A DNA stretch of 64,000 nt from Pseudomonas sp. CROZ-RG-20F-R04-15 (GCF_022662375.1 NZ_JAKNQL010000024.1:24461-88460); one strand, 5' to 3'; positions 7,099 to 15,996 are shown, counted from the first letter of the stretch. The notes: a model not told the origin generated them from the sequence alone. A program made the numbers and translations.

Positions 7099-8382
7099 TT
7101 AGACGCCGAAGCGGTCGCGCAGTGAGTAGTAGACGGCGCCGAGGGCGGTGAGTGGCGCGGAGAACGTGCGGCCACCGAGCATTGGCATGTGCGGCAAGGA
7201 GGCGAAGGCATCGAAACGTTCGGCGTCGCCACGGATCATTTCCGAGATCAGTTTGCCGGCGAGGTGCGAGCACGTGACGCCGTGGCCGCTGTAGCCTTGC
7301 ATGTAGTAGGCGTTTTTCTCGACGCGACCGAATTGCGGCATGCGTGACATGGTCAGCAGGAAATTGCCGGTCCAGCGGTAGTCGATTTTCACGTCCTTGA
7401 GCTGCGGGAAGGTCTTGAGGATCTTCGGGCGGATCAGTTGTTCGATGTCGTCCGGTTCGCGTGCGCCGTAGACCACGCCGCCGCCGTAAAGCAAACGGTT
7501 GTCGGCCGTCAGGCGGTAGTAATCCAGCAGGTAGTTGCAGTCTTCGACGCAGTAGTTGTTGGTGATCAGGCTGCGCGCCTGCTTCTCGGTCAGCGGTTCG
7601 GTGACGACGATCTGCGAGCCGCACGGCATGCTTTTCGCGGTCACGCGGTTGTCGAGGCCTTGCGGAAGGTAGGCGTTGCCGGCGATCAGAAGGTACTTGG
7701 CGCGGACCTGGCCTTTGGCGGTGCGCACGACGTTGGGCTCGCCGTATTTGATTTCCACGGCAGCCGACTGCTCGTAGATTTTGCCACCCAAACGCGTAAT
7801 CGCCGCAGCTTCACCGAGCGCCAGGTTCAACGGATGAACGTGGCCGCCCTGCATGTCGAGCAGGCCACCGACGTAAGCGTCGGAACCGACTTCGCGACGA
7901 ATCTCAGCCGCATCGAGCATCTTCAGATTGTTATTGCCGTAACGTTCCCAGCCACGCTTCTGCTCAGCCAGACCGTTGAGTTGTTTCTTGTTCATCGCTG
8001 CGAAGATGCCGCCCGGGCGGTAGTCGCATTGGATGTCGTATTCCTTGATACGCGAACGGATGATGTCGGCGCCTTCGAAGATCATGCTGCCAAGAATTTC
8101 TGCAGTCTTGTCGCCGTAGCGCTCTTCGATCACGTCGACGTCGCGGCTGTACGAGTTGACCAGTTGACCGCCGTTGCGACCGCTGGCGCCGTAGCCGACT
8201 TTCGCCGCTTCCAGCACCGTCACTTTATAGCCGGCTTCGGTGAGGAACAGCGCCGAGGACAGGCCGGTGTAGCCGGCGCCGATGATGCAGACATCGCACT
8301 CGACCGACTCTTCCAGAACCGGAAAGTCGATGACTTCGTTGCGGGTGGCGGCGTAGTAGCTGTTTACGTGTTGCTGTTTCAT
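7099..8382 (-). CDS. puuB: Gamma-glutamylputrescine oxidase
   Basis: 427 residues, as in E. coli PuuB (426). It is a DAO-type FAD oxidoreductase: GAGYTGLSSALFLTEAGYKV dinucleotide-binding motif at residues 37-56, GASGRNGGQL at 70-80, and a C-terminal FAD-contact GYSGHGVTCSHLAGK near residue 370. It oxidises gamma-glutamyl-putrescine to gamma-glutamyl-aminobutyraldehyde with O2, giving H2O2 and ammonia, in the cytoplasm. GGAG lies six bases before the ATG at 8382. It is 49 bp after puuC in the same direction, so the aldehyde product passes to the next enzyme from the same transcript. Confidence 0.92.
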   Translation of the reverse strand: MKQQHVNSYYAATRNEVIDFPVLEESVECDVCIIGAGYTGLSSALFLTEAGYKVTVLEAAKVGYGASGRNGGQLVNSYSRDVDVIEERYGDKTAEILGSMIFEGADIIRSRIKEYDIQCDYRPGGIFAAMNKKQLNGLAEQKRGWERYGNNNLKMLDAAEIRREVGSDAYVGGLLDMQGGHVHPLNLALGEAAAITRLGGKIYEQSAAVEIKYGEPNVVRTAKGQVRAKYLLIAGNAYLPQGLDNRVTAKSMPCGSQIVVTEPLTEKQARSLITNNYCVEDCNYLLDYYRLTADNRLLYGGGVVYGAREPDDIEQLIRPKILKTFPQLKDVKIDYRWTGNFLLTMSRMPQFGRVEKNAYYMQGYSGHGVTCSHLAGKLISEMIRGDAERFDAFASLPHMPMLGGRTFSAPLTALGAVYYSLRDRFGV

Positions 8383-8431
8383 ACGTTTCTCCGAGGGTCG
8401 CCAATAAACGGCGACCACCGCTGTAATAGAG

Positions 8432-9922
8432 TCAGAGCTTGATCCAGGTCGCTTTCAGCTCGGTGTACTTGTCGAACGCGTGCAGCGATTTATCGCGGCC
8501 GTTGCCCGACTGTTTGAAACCACCGAACGGTGCGGTCATGTCGCCGCCGTCGTACTGGTTGACCCAGACGCTGCCGGCACGCAGGCCACGGGCGAAGGTG
8601 TGCGCCTTGCTGAGGTTGCTGGTCCAGACGCCGGCGGCGAGGCCGAAGATGCTGTCGTTGGCGATCTGCAGCGCTTCTTCAGCGGTGTCGAAGGTGATCA
8701 GCGACAGCACTGGGCCGAAGATTTCTTCCTGGGCGATGGTCATCGCATTGGTCACGCCGTCGAACAGCGCCGGTTGCACATAGAGGCCACCGGTTTCTTC
8801 GAGGGTGCGTTGGCCGCCCGCGATCAGCTCGGCGCCCTGCTCGCGACCGATGCTGATGTAGCGCAGCACGTTGTCGAGTTGACGCTGATCGACCACGGCG
8901 CCGACGGTGGTCGCCGGATCGAGTGAATGACCCGGTTTCCACGCTTGCAGCGCTTCCACCAACAGCGGAATGAATTGCTCGCGGATCGAACGCTCGACCA
9001 GCAAGCGCGAACCGGCGGTGCACACTTCGCCCTGGTTGAAAGCAATGGCGCCGGCCGCTGCTTGTGCTGCCGCACGCAAGTCCGGTGCGTCGGCAAACAC
9101 CACGTTCGGGCTCTTGCCCCCTGCTTCGAGCCAGACGCGTTTCATGTTGCTTTGGCCGGCATAAATCATCAGTTGCTTGGCAATCGCCGTGGAGCCGGTG
9201 AAGGCCAGCACGTCGACGTCCATGTGCAACGCCAGCGCCTTGCCGACGGTGTGGCCGAAGCCTGGCAAGACGTTGAACACGCCTTTCGGAATGCCGGCAT
9301 CCAGCGCCAACTGCGCGATGCGGATCGCCGTCAGCGGCGATTTTTCCGAAGGTTTGAGAATGAACGAGTTGCCTGCTGCCAGCGCTGGAGCGAACTTCCA
9401 GCTGGCCATGATCAGCGGGAAGTTCCACGGCACGATGGCCGCGACCACGCCGGATGGCTCGCGGGTGACGAGGCCGAGTTGATCGTGCGGGGTGGCGGCG
9501 ACTTCGTCGTAGATCTTGTCGATGGCTTCGGCGCTCCAGCGGATCGCGTTGGCGGTCGCCGGGATGTCGATGCTCATCGAATCGCTGATCGGTTTACCCA
9601 TGTCGAGGGTTTCCAGCAGCGCCAGTTCTTCCTGGTTCTGCAGGATCAGATCGGCGAAGCGGATCAGGATGCGCTTGCGCTCGGCCGGGGCTTTTTTCGC
9701 CCACACGCCGGATTCAAAAGACTGGCGCGCGACTTCAACGGCGAGGTTGGCGTCGGCTTCATCGGTGCTGGCCACGGAGGCGAGGAAACGGCCGTCGACG
9801 GGGCTCAGGCATTCGAAGGTGTCGCCACTGATGGCCGGGCGGTATTCACCGTTGATGAACGCGCGGGCTTCGATGGTCAGGGACTGGAAGCGTTGTTCCC
9901 AGTCGTTGCGGGTCGTTGTCAT
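8432..9922 (-). CDS. puuC: Gamma-glutamyl-gamma-aminobutyraldehyde dehydrogenase
   Basis: 496 residues, an NAD(P)-dependent aldehyde dehydrogenase of the PuuC type. Landmarks: VVAAIVPWNFPL near residue 162, FTGSTAIAKQL nucleotide site near 241, catalytic Glu in LEAGGKSPN near 268, and catalytic Cys in NQGEVCTAGSR near 302. It oxidises gamma-glutamyl-aminobutyraldehyde to gamma-glutamyl-GABA. I start it at ATG 9922; an upstream open frame to 10129 crosses the palindromic repeat at 10000-10176 and has no ribosome site. The repeat separates it from puuA, so coupling with puuA may be weakened. Confidence 0.92.
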   Translation of the reverse strand: MTTTRNDWEQRFQSLTIEARAFINGEYRPAISGDTFECLSPVDGRFLASVASTDEADANLAVEVARQSFESGVWAKKAPAERKRILIRFADLILQNQEELALLETLDMGKPISDSMSIDIPATANAIRWSAEAIDKIYDEVAATPHDQLGLVTREPSGVVAAIVPWNFPLIMASWKFAPALAAGNSFILKPSEKSPLTAIRIAQLALDAGIPKGVFNVLPGFGHTVGKALALHMDVDVLAFTGSTAIAKQLMIYAGQSNMKRVWLEAGGKSPNVVFADAPDLRAAAQAAAGAIAFNQGEVCTAGSRLLVERSIREQFIPLLVEALQAWKPGHSLDPATTVGAVVDQRQLDNVLRYISIGREQGAELIAGGQRTLEETGGLYVQPALFDGVTNAMTIAQEEIFGPVLSLITFDTAEEALQIANDSIFGLAAGVWTSNLSKAHTFARGLRAGSVWVNQYDGGDMTAPFGGFKQSGNGRDKSLHAFDKYTELKATWIKL

Positions 9923-9999
9923 TGTTGTGGCTCGACAAGGGGGGATTGGGGGTGTCGGGGTGTTGTGTCTGGCTTGCTGTGTCTGTCTTGAGATGGCTG

Positions 10000-10176
10000 C
10001 CCTCACCCTAGCCCTCTCCCGGAGGTAGAGGGGACCGACCGAAGTGTCTCGGGATCTGCACCGACCTGAACGACCGAGTCGAATATGGATTCGGCAAAAA
10101 TCGTTCAGGTCGGCGGATTGCCCGAGCATCCCCGAATCAGTCCCCTCTCCCTCCGGGAGAGGGTTAGGGTGAGGGG
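10000..10176. repeat. About 175-bp element with terminal inverted repeats
   Basis: The ends are near-perfect inverted repeats of about 35 bp (CCTCACCCTAGCCCTCTCCC ... GGGAGAGGGTTAGGGTGAGG). Inside, a second dyad is seen (CACCGACCTGAACG ... CGTTCAGGTCGG). The same element of almost the same length recurs at 40713-40889, and an expanded form lies at 27951-28440. No open frame of note; it looks like a non-autonomous palindromic element. Confidence 0.8.
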
Positions 10177-10204
10177 CTCTTCAGCTTTTGAGGGCCTCAG
10201 CCAA

Positions 10205-11581
10205 TCACACCGTATGCAGATACCAGTTGTACTCAAGGTCAGAAATCGAGTTCTCGAACTCGGCCAGCTCGCTTTCCTTGCACGCGACAAACACGTCGAT
10301 GTACATCGGGTCGATATAGCGGGCCATGACTTCGCTGTCGTCCAGCTCGCGCAGTGCGTCGCGCAGGTTGTTCGGCAGGCTCTGCTCGTTCTGCTCGTAG
10401 CTGTTGCCTTCCACCGGGGCGCCCGGCTCGATCTGATTGGTCAGACCGTGGTGAATGCCGGCCAGTACCGAAGCCATCAGCAGGTACGGGTTGGCGTCAG
10501 CGCCGGCAACGCGATGCTCGATACGAACAGCGTCGGCCGAACCGGTTGGCACACGAACCGCAACGGTGCGGTTGTCGATGCCCCAGCTCGGCGAATTCGG
10601 TACGTAGAATTGCGCGCCAAAGCGGCGGTACGAGTTGACGTTCGGGCAGAGGAACGCCATTTGCGCAGGCAGGGTCTCCAGCACACCGCCGATCGCGTGA
10701 CGCAGTGCGGCGTTCTGCTCGGGATCCTCGCTGGCGAAGATGTTGTTGCCTTCTTTGTCCAGGATCGAAATGTGCACGTGCAGACCGTTGCCCGCCTGGC
10801 CCGGATACGGCTTGGCCATGAAGGTGGTGTCCATCTCGTGGTCGTAGGCGATGTTCTTCACCAGACGCTTGAGCAGGACGGCGTAGTCGCACGCCTTGAT
10901 CGGGTCGGAGACGTGATGCAGGTTGACTTCGAACTGCGCCGGGGCGCTTTCCTTGACGATCGCGTCAGCCGGGATGCCCTGCTCTTTCGCGCCTTCGAGG
11001 ATGTCTTGCAGACAATCGACGTATTCATCGAGGTCGTCGATCAGATAGACCTGAGTCGACACTGGACGCTTGCCGGACACCGGCGAACGTGGCGATTGCG
11101 GACGGCCGTTCACGTTGTCCTGATCGATCAGGTAGAACTCGAGTTCGAACGCCGCGCAGATAGTCAGACCGAGGTCGTCGAATTTGCGCACGACGTTGGC
11201 CAGCACTTCACGCGGGTCAGCGAAGAACGGCTGGCCTTCGATCTCGTGCATGGTCATCAGGAGTTGTGCGGTTGGGCGCTTCTGCCACGGCTCGATGCTC
11301 AGGGTGCCGGGGATCGGATAGCAAATACGGTCAGCGTCGCCGATGTCCAGACCCAGGCCGGTGCTTTCCACCGTGGAGCCATTGATGTCGAGCGCGAAAA
11401 GCGAGGCCGGCAGGTTGATGCCTTTCTCGTAAACCTTATGAAGACTGGTGCGTTCGATGCGCTTGCCGCGCACCACACCGTTCATATCCGCAATCAGAAG
11501 GTCGACGTACAAAACCTCAGGATATTTCTTAAGGAATGCGTTTGCTTCGTTGAGTTGAACGGTACGCAGAGGGACCGACAT
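10205..11581 (-). CDS. puuA: Gamma-glutamylputrescine synthetase (glutamine synthetase family)
   Basis: 458 residues with the glutamine synthetase layout: N-terminal beta-grasp part (residues 15-110) and a catalytic barrel with metal and ATP motifs (AAFELEFYLID near 140, ESAPAQFEVNLHH near 212, GNGLHVHIS near 264, RRFGAQFYVPNSPSWG near 315, RIEHRVAGADANPY near 350). It joins glutamate to putrescine with ATP, the first step of the Puu pathway; the P. aeruginosa counterparts are SpuB/SpuI. AGGTG precedes the ATG at 11581. It is divergent from puuD across a 282-bp control region. Other gamma-glutamylamine synthetases look alike, but the neighbours decide for polyamines. Confidence 0.9.
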   Translation of the reverse strand: MSVPLRTVQLNEANAFLKKYPEVLYVDLLIADMNGVVRGKRIERTSLHKVYEKGINLPASLFALDINGSTVESTGLGLDIGDADRICYPIPGTLSIEPWQKRPTAQLLMTMHEIEGQPFFADPREVLANVVRKFDDLGLTICAAFELEFYLIDQDNVNGRPQSPRSPVSGKRPVSTQVYLIDDLDEYVDCLQDILEGAKEQGIPADAIVKESAPAQFEVNLHHVSDPIKACDYAVLLKRLVKNIAYDHEMDTTFMAKPYPGQAGNGLHVHISILDKEGNNIFASEDPEQNAALRHAIGGVLETLPAQMAFLCPNVNSYRRFGAQFYVPNSPSWGIDNRTVAVRVPTGSADAVRIEHRVAGADANPYLLMASVLAGIHHGLTNQIEPGAPVEGNSYEQNEQSLPNNLRDALRELDDSEVMARYIDPMYIDVFVACKESELAEFENSISDLEYNWYLHTV

Positions 11582-11751
11582 GATGCACCTATTTAGCTGT
11601 TAATTATTATGTTCACTGCTGTTTCGCCGAGCCAGTCAACCCGAACGGCAAAGTGAAGTCAATAGCGAACAGATGGCCGCTCAGGGTTTATTTTTCGGGC
11701 TTTTTTTAACACCCGCGTGCCAATACAGGCGCCACAGCCCCGAGAATCATG

Positions 11752-11766
11752 AAGATATGATGAACG
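11752..11766 (+). promoter_or_regulatory. Candidate PuuR operator in the divergent puuA-puuD control region
   Basis: AAGATATGATGAACG matches the E. coli PuuR consensus as I recall it (AAAATATAATGAACA) at 12 of 15 positions. It lies about 100 bp before puuD and 170 bp before puuA, inside the only long gene-free stretch of the module (11582-11863). No sigma-54 site could be seen there. Consensus quoted from memory. Confidence 0.45.
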
Positions 11767-11863
11767 GCGTTTAGAATTTTTTACATGGCAGTTGTTAATT
11801 AAAATCAACGAGGCTAAGCTCCGGAAAAGCTCGTTCAAGTGTCAAACTTCGAGGTGAATAAAA

Positions 11864-12625
11864 ATGGCATTCAAGCCATTGATCGGCGTTACTGCGTGCG
11901 TCAAACAGATTGGCCTGCACCCCTATCACATCAGCGGCGACAAGTACTTACGTGCTGTCAGCGTTGGCGCTGAAGGGTTGCCAGTGGTCATTCCTTCCCT
12001 TGGCAACCTGACTGAAATCGAAGACCTGCTCGGTCAACTCGATGGTCTGCTGCTGACCGGCTCGCCCTCGAACGTGGAACCTTTCCACTATCAAGGCCCG
12101 GCCAGCGCTCCCGGCACGGATCATGATCCGGCGCGGGATGCCACCACCCTTCCTCTATTGCGTGCAGCCATCGCGGCGGGCGTTCCGGTGCTCGGCATTT
12201 GCCGTGGTTTCCAGGAAATGAACGTGGCGTTCGGCGGCAGCCTGCATCAGAAGGTGCATGAGCTGCCGGGCATGCTCGATCACCGCGAAGCCGATAGCCC
12301 GGATGTGGCCGTGCAATATGCACCGGCGCATGCGGTGACCGTGCTCGCTGGCGGCGTGTTCGAGGCGCTGGAACTGCCGAGCGAGTTTCAGGTGAACTCG
12401 ATTCACAGCCAGGGCATAGACCGCCTCGCCCCCGGCCTGCGCGCCGAAGCGGTGGCGCCGGACGGTCTGATCGAGGCGGTTTCGGTCGAGCACAGCCCGA
12501 CCTTCGCCCTCGGCGTGCAATGGCACCCGGAATGGCAAGTGCTCGACAACCCGAACTACCTGAAGATTTTCCAGGCATTCGGCGCGGCTTGCCGACAACG
12601 GGCGGCGCGGCGCAACCAGCGCTGA
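11864..12625 (+). CDS. puuD: Gamma-glutamyl-GABA hydrolase
   Basis: 253 residues, class I glutamine amidotransferase-like (peptidase C26). The nucleophile is Cys113 in LGICRGFQEMN; the His of the triad is in GVQWHPEWQ near residue 222. It frees GABA and glutamate from gamma-glutamyl-GABA, the last step of the Puu route; SpuA is the P. aeruginosa equivalent. GAGGTG lies upstream of the ATG at 11864. It is divergent from puuA and points toward the polyamine ABC transporter, which starts 365 bp later beyond a REP pair. Confidence 0.92.
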   Translation: MAFKPLIGVTACVKQIGLHPYHISGDKYLRAVSVGAEGLPVVIPSLGNLTEIEDLLGQLDGLLLTGSPSNVEPFHYQGPASAPGTDHDPARDATTLPLLRAAIAAGVPVLGICRGFQEMNVAFGGSLHQKVHELPGMLDHREADSPDVAVQYAPAHAVTVLAGGVFEALELPSEFQVNSIHSQGIDRLAPGLRAEAVAPDGLIEAVSVEHSPTFALGVQWHPEWQVLDNPNYLKIFQAFGAACRQRAARRNQR

Positions 12626-12713
12626 CACACCCCGAAGATTACAACGATTTACTGCCCCCACGGACGTCGGGTGTGCCTGCGCACATCCGTCATCCGTGAA
12701 TAGCAACACCCGT

Positions 12714-12724
12714 AATAACAACAA
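12714..12724 (+). promoter_or_regulatory. A-rich CA motif (possible Hfq/Crc site)
   Basis: AATAACAACAA contains two overlapping AANAANAA units, the motif bound by Hfq with Crc in pseudomonad catabolite repression. It lies 12-18 codons into a short GTG-started frame (12696-12860) that runs into a REP element and is not a convincing gene. It is 267 bp before the transporter ATPase start, so its effect on that gene is uncertain. Confidence 0.35.
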
Positions 12725-12800
12725 GTACGACCCAGGCAGCCAGGACGGCGGCGCCGACCAAGCCGGACGGCAGGAGCAAGACCTTCAGATCAATGCAAAA

Positions 12801-12898
12801 CCCTGTGGGAGCGAGCTTGCTCGCGAAAGCGGAGTGTCAGGCAACAACGACGTCGACTGACACGACGTATTCGCGAGCAAGCTCGCTCCCACAGGGGG
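12801..12898. repeat. REP palindrome pair
   Basis: Inverted copies of CCCTGTGGGAGCGAGCTTGC and its complement, of the GAGCTTGCTC subtype, between puuD and the transporter operon. Confidence 0.9.
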
Positions 12899-12990
12899 AT
12901 GTGATCCGACCGGGAATGCACCTGCAGGCTTGCAATCCACTTAAGCCCGGCCACATTGGCCAGGCGAACGAAACCTGTTGGGAGTTTCAC

Positions 12991-14133
12991 ATGGCAAACG
13001 CCTCCAGCACTTACAGGAAGGCACTTGAAGGTCATCAGCAACCGAAAAAGGTTCTGGTGAAAGTCGACCGTGTCACCAAGAAGTTCGACGAAACCGTGGC
13101 AGTGGACGATGTGTCCCTGGAGATCCATCAGGGCGAAATCTTCGCCCTGCTCGGTGGCTCCGGTTCGGGCAAATCGACCCTGCTGCGCATGCTCGCCGGT
13201 TTCGAGCGCCCGACTGAAGGGCGGATTCTGCTCGACGGCGTGGACATCACCGACATGCCGCCGTACGAGCGGCCGATCAACATGATGTTCCAGTCCTATG
13301 CGCTGTTCCCACACATGACCGTCGCGCAGAACATTGCCTTCGGCTTGAAGCAGGACCGTTTGCCCGCCAGCGAAATCGACGCCCGTGTCGATGAAATGCT
13401 GCGCCTGGTGCACATGACCCAATACGCCAAACGCCGTCCGCATCAGTTGTCCGGCGGTCAGCGTCAGCGCGTCGCCCTCGCCCGTTCGCTGGCCAAGCGT
13501 CCGAAGCTGTTGCTGCTCGACGAGCCGATGGGTGCGCTGGATAAAAAGCTGCGTTCGCAGATGCAACTGGAACTGGTGCAGATCATCGAACGCGTCGGCG
13601 TGACATGCGTGATGGTGACCCACGACCAGGAAGAGGCCATGACCATGGCCGAGCGCATCGCGATCATGCACCTCGGCTGGATCGCCCAAATCGGCAGCCC
13701 GGTCGACATCTATGAAGCGCCGGTCAGCCGCATGGTCTGCGAATTCATCGGCAACGTGAATGCCTTCGACGGCACCGTGGTGGAAGACCTTGAAGGTCAC
13801 GCGATCATCCACAGCCCGGACCTGCAACAGAAGATCTACGTCGGCCACGGCGTCAGCACTTCGGTGCAGGACAAGTCGGTCACCTACGCAATCCGTCCGG
13901 AAAAAATGCTCGTCAGCACGACCAAGCCGGAGTTCCGCTACAACTGGTCCGAAGGCAAGGTGCATGACATCGCCTACCTCGGCGGTCACTCGGTGTTCTA
14001 CGTCGAATTGCCCGGCGGCAAAATCGTCCAGTCGTTCATGGCCAACGCCGAACGCCGTGGCGCGCGTCCGACCTGGGACGACAAGGTCTACGTGTGGTGG
14101 GAAGACGACAGCGGCGTGGTACTGCGCTCATGA
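12991..14133 (+). CDS. spuF: Polyamine ABC transporter ATP-binding protein (PotG/SpuF type)
   Basis: 380 residues. Walker A GGSGSGKST (residues 53-61), Q-loop in MFQSYALFPHMTV, signature LSGGQRQRVALARS near 152, Walker B LLLLDEPMGALD near 173, and switch His in VMVTHDQEEAM near 207. The C-terminal TOBE region (290-375) is typical of Pot/Spu ATPases. It powers uptake by the two permeases that follow. The ATG at 12991 has GGGAG nine bases upstream; an extension to 12793 would translate the REP and is rejected. Its stop overlaps the next start by four bases (ATGA). Confidence 0.9.
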   Translation: MANASSTYRKALEGHQQPKKVLVKVDRVTKKFDETVAVDDVSLEIHQGEIFALLGGSGSGKSTLLRMLAGFERPTEGRILLDGVDITDMPPYERPINMMFQSYALFPHMTVAQNIAFGLKQDRLPASEIDARVDEMLRLVHMTQYAKRRPHQLSGGQRQRVALARSLAKRPKLLLLDEPMGALDKKLRSQMQLELVQIIERVGVTCVMVTHDQEEAMTMAERIAIMHLGWIAQIGSPVDIYEAPVSRMVCEFIGNVNAFDGTVVEDLEGHAIIHSPDLQQKIYVGHGVSTSVQDKSVTYAIRPEKMLVSTTKPEFRYNWSEGKVHDIAYLGGHSVFYVELPGGKIVQSFMANAERRGARPTWDDKVYVWWEDDSGVVLRS

Positions 14134-15044
14134 GAACCTTCAATCAGCAATTCCTGCGCCTGGTGCCCAGCGGGCGAAAACTGGTGATCGGTATTCCGTT
14201 CATCTGGCTGTTCCTGTTCTTCATGCTGCCGTTTTTCCTGGTGATGAAGATCAGCTTCTCGGAAGCCGCGCTGTCGATCCCGCCGTACTCGGAGATCTAC
14301 ACCTACGCCGAACAGAAATTCCAGCTGATGCTCAACATCGGCAACTACACCATGCTCGGCGAAGACGAGCTGTACCTGTCGGCGTACCTCGGTTCGCTGA
14401 AGGTCGCGGCGCTGAGCACGATGATGTGCCTGCTGATCGGTTTCCCGATGGCCTACGCGATCACCAAGACCGGCAAGGAAACGCAAAACGTCCTGCTGCT
14501 GTTGATCATGATGCCAACCTGGACCGCGATCCTGATCCGCGTTTACGCGTGGATGGGCATCCTCAGCAACAACGGTTTGCTCAATGCGTTTCTGATGTGG
14601 ACGGGACTGACCGATCACCCGATCGAGATCCTCAACACCAACACCGCCGTGTATATCGGTGTGGTTTACGCCTACCTGCCGTTCATGGTGCTGCCGCTGT
14701 ACGCCAACCTCGTCAAGCACGATGGCAGCCTGCTGGAAGCCGCGCAGGATCTGGGTTCGAGCAACTTCAACAACTTCTGGAAAATCACCGTGCCGCTGGC
14801 CAAGAACGGCATTATTGCCGGCTGCATGCTGGTGTTCATTCCGGTGGTTGGCGAGTTCGTGATTCCAGAACTGTTGGGTGGCCCGGAGACGCTGATGATC
14901 GGTCGCGTGCTGTGGCAAGAGTTCTTCAATAACCGCGACTGGCCGGTGGCGTCTGCGCTGGCGGTGGTGATGCTGTTGATCCTGATTGTGCCGATTCTGC
15001 TGTTCAACCGCAGCCAGGCCAAAGAGATGGAGGCACGGGGATGA
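14130..15044 (+). CDS. spuG: Polyamine ABC transporter permease (PotH/SpuG type)
   Basis: 304 residues with six membrane helices. The EAA loop that docks on the ATPase is seen as EAAQDLGSSNFNNFWKITVP near residue 203. The long first periplasmic loop (residues 45-95) is typical of PotH. Inner membrane; it forms the channel with the following PotI-type subunit. Start and stop overlap those of its neighbours by four bases on each side, implying translational coupling. Confidence 0.9.
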   Translation: MRTFNQQFLRLVPSGRKLVIGIPFIWLFLFFMLPFFLVMKISFSEAALSIPPYSEIYTYAEQKFQLMLNIGNYTMLGEDELYLSAYLGSLKVAALSTMMCLLIGFPMAYAITKTGKETQNVLLLLIMMPTWTAILIRVYAWMGILSNNGLLNAFLMWTGLTDHPIEILNTNTAVYIGVVYAYLPFMVLPLYANLVKHDGSLLEAAQDLGSSNFNNFWKITVPLAKNGIIAGCMLVFIPVVGEFVIPELLGGPETLMIGRVLWQEFFNNRDWPVASALAVVMLLILIVPILLFNRSQAKEMEARG

Positions 15045-15916
15045 AACGCTTCGGTTTTTCCAAGTTCATGCTGATCTTCGGTCTGATGTTCATTTATCTG
15101 CCGATGCTGATTCTGGTGATCTACTCGTTCAATGCATCCAAACTGGTGACGGTGTGGGGCGGCTGGTCGGTGAAGTGGTACGTCGGCCTGCTCGACAACA
15201 CGCAACTGATGGGCTCAGTGGTGCGCTCGCTGGAAATCGCCTGCTACACCGCGATTGCCGCCGTCGCACTGGGCACCCTCGCCGCTTTCGTGCTGACTCG
15301 AGTGACGCGCTTCAAGGGTCGCACGCTGTTTGGCGGTCTGGTCACCGCGCCGCTGGTGATGCCTGAGGTGATCACCGGCCTGTCGCTGTTGCTGCTGTTC
15401 GTGGCCATGGCGCAGTTGATCGGCTGGCCGCAGGAGCGTGGCATCGTCACGATCTGGATCGCCCACACCACGTTTTGTGCAGCCTATGTGGCGGTGGTAG
15501 TCTCCGCCCGCCTTCGTGAGCTGGATTTGTCGATCGAAGAAGCGGCGATGGATCTCGGGGCGAAGCCGTTCAAGGTGTTTTTCCTGATCACCATTCCAAT
15601 GATCGCGCCGTCGCTGGCGGCGGGCGGGATGATGTCGTTCGCCTTGTCGCTGGATGACCTGGTGTTGGCCAGCTTCGTCTCCGGGCCGGGTTCGACCACG
15701 TTGCCGATGGAAGTGTTCTCGGCGGTGCGTCTGGGTGTGAAACCTGAAATCAACGCCGTGGCCAGCCTGATTCTGCTGGCGGTGTCGCTGGTGACCTTCC
15801 TGGTCTGGTACTTCGGCCGCAAGGCAGAAGCCAACCGCAAACGAGCGATTCAGGAAGCGATGGATCAGACCGCAAATGAGTCGTGGCAGCAACCGCAACA
15901 AGCCGCCACCGCTTGA
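15041..15916 (+). CDS. spuH: Polyamine ABC transporter permease (PotI/SpuH type)
   Basis: 291 residues, six membrane helices, EAA loop EEAAMDLGAKPFKVFFLITI near residue 167. The hydrophilic tail after about residue 265 is longer and more polar than in E. coli PotI and ends in QQPQQAATA. It is the second half of the permease pair. The ATG overlaps the spuG stop by four bases. Two different palindromic repeats follow before the binding-protein gene. Confidence 0.9.
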   Translation: MKRFGFSKFMLIFGLMFIYLPMLILVIYSFNASKLVTVWGGWSVKWYVGLLDNTQLMGSVVRSLEIACYTAIAAVALGTLAAFVLTRVTRFKGRTLFGGLVTAPLVMPEVITGLSLLLLFVAMAQLIGWPQERGIVTIWIAHTTFCAAYVAVVVSARLRELDLSIEEAAMDLGAKPFKVFFLITIPMIAPSLAAGGMMSFALSLDDLVLASFVSGPGSTTLPMEVFSAVRLGVKPEINAVASLILLAVSLVTFLVWYFGRKAEANRKRAIQEAMDQTANESWQQPQQAATA

Positions 15917-15919
15917 CCG

Positions 15920-15996
15920 GTAGGAGCTGCGGCACGCTGCGATCTTTTGACGTTGTTTTTGCAGATCAAAAGATCGCAGTGTGCCGCAGCTCCTAC
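15920..15996. repeat. Palindromic repeat (GTAGGAGCTGC...GCGATCTTTTGA family)
   Basis: A 77-bp inverted repeat: TAGGAGCTGCGGCACGCTGC with its complement, the arms meeting at GATCTTTTGA and TCAAAAGATC. A second member, with the arms in the opposite order, lies at 32819-32899. Confidence 0.85.

Noticed and set aside
8432..10129. Longer puuC with an N-terminal extension
   Set aside because: The extension translates the palindromic element at 10000-10176; the normal family start fits ATG 9922.
12696..12860. Short GTG-started frame before the importer
   Set aside because: It reads through a REP copy and lacks a ribosome site; kept only as a note on the A-rich motif.
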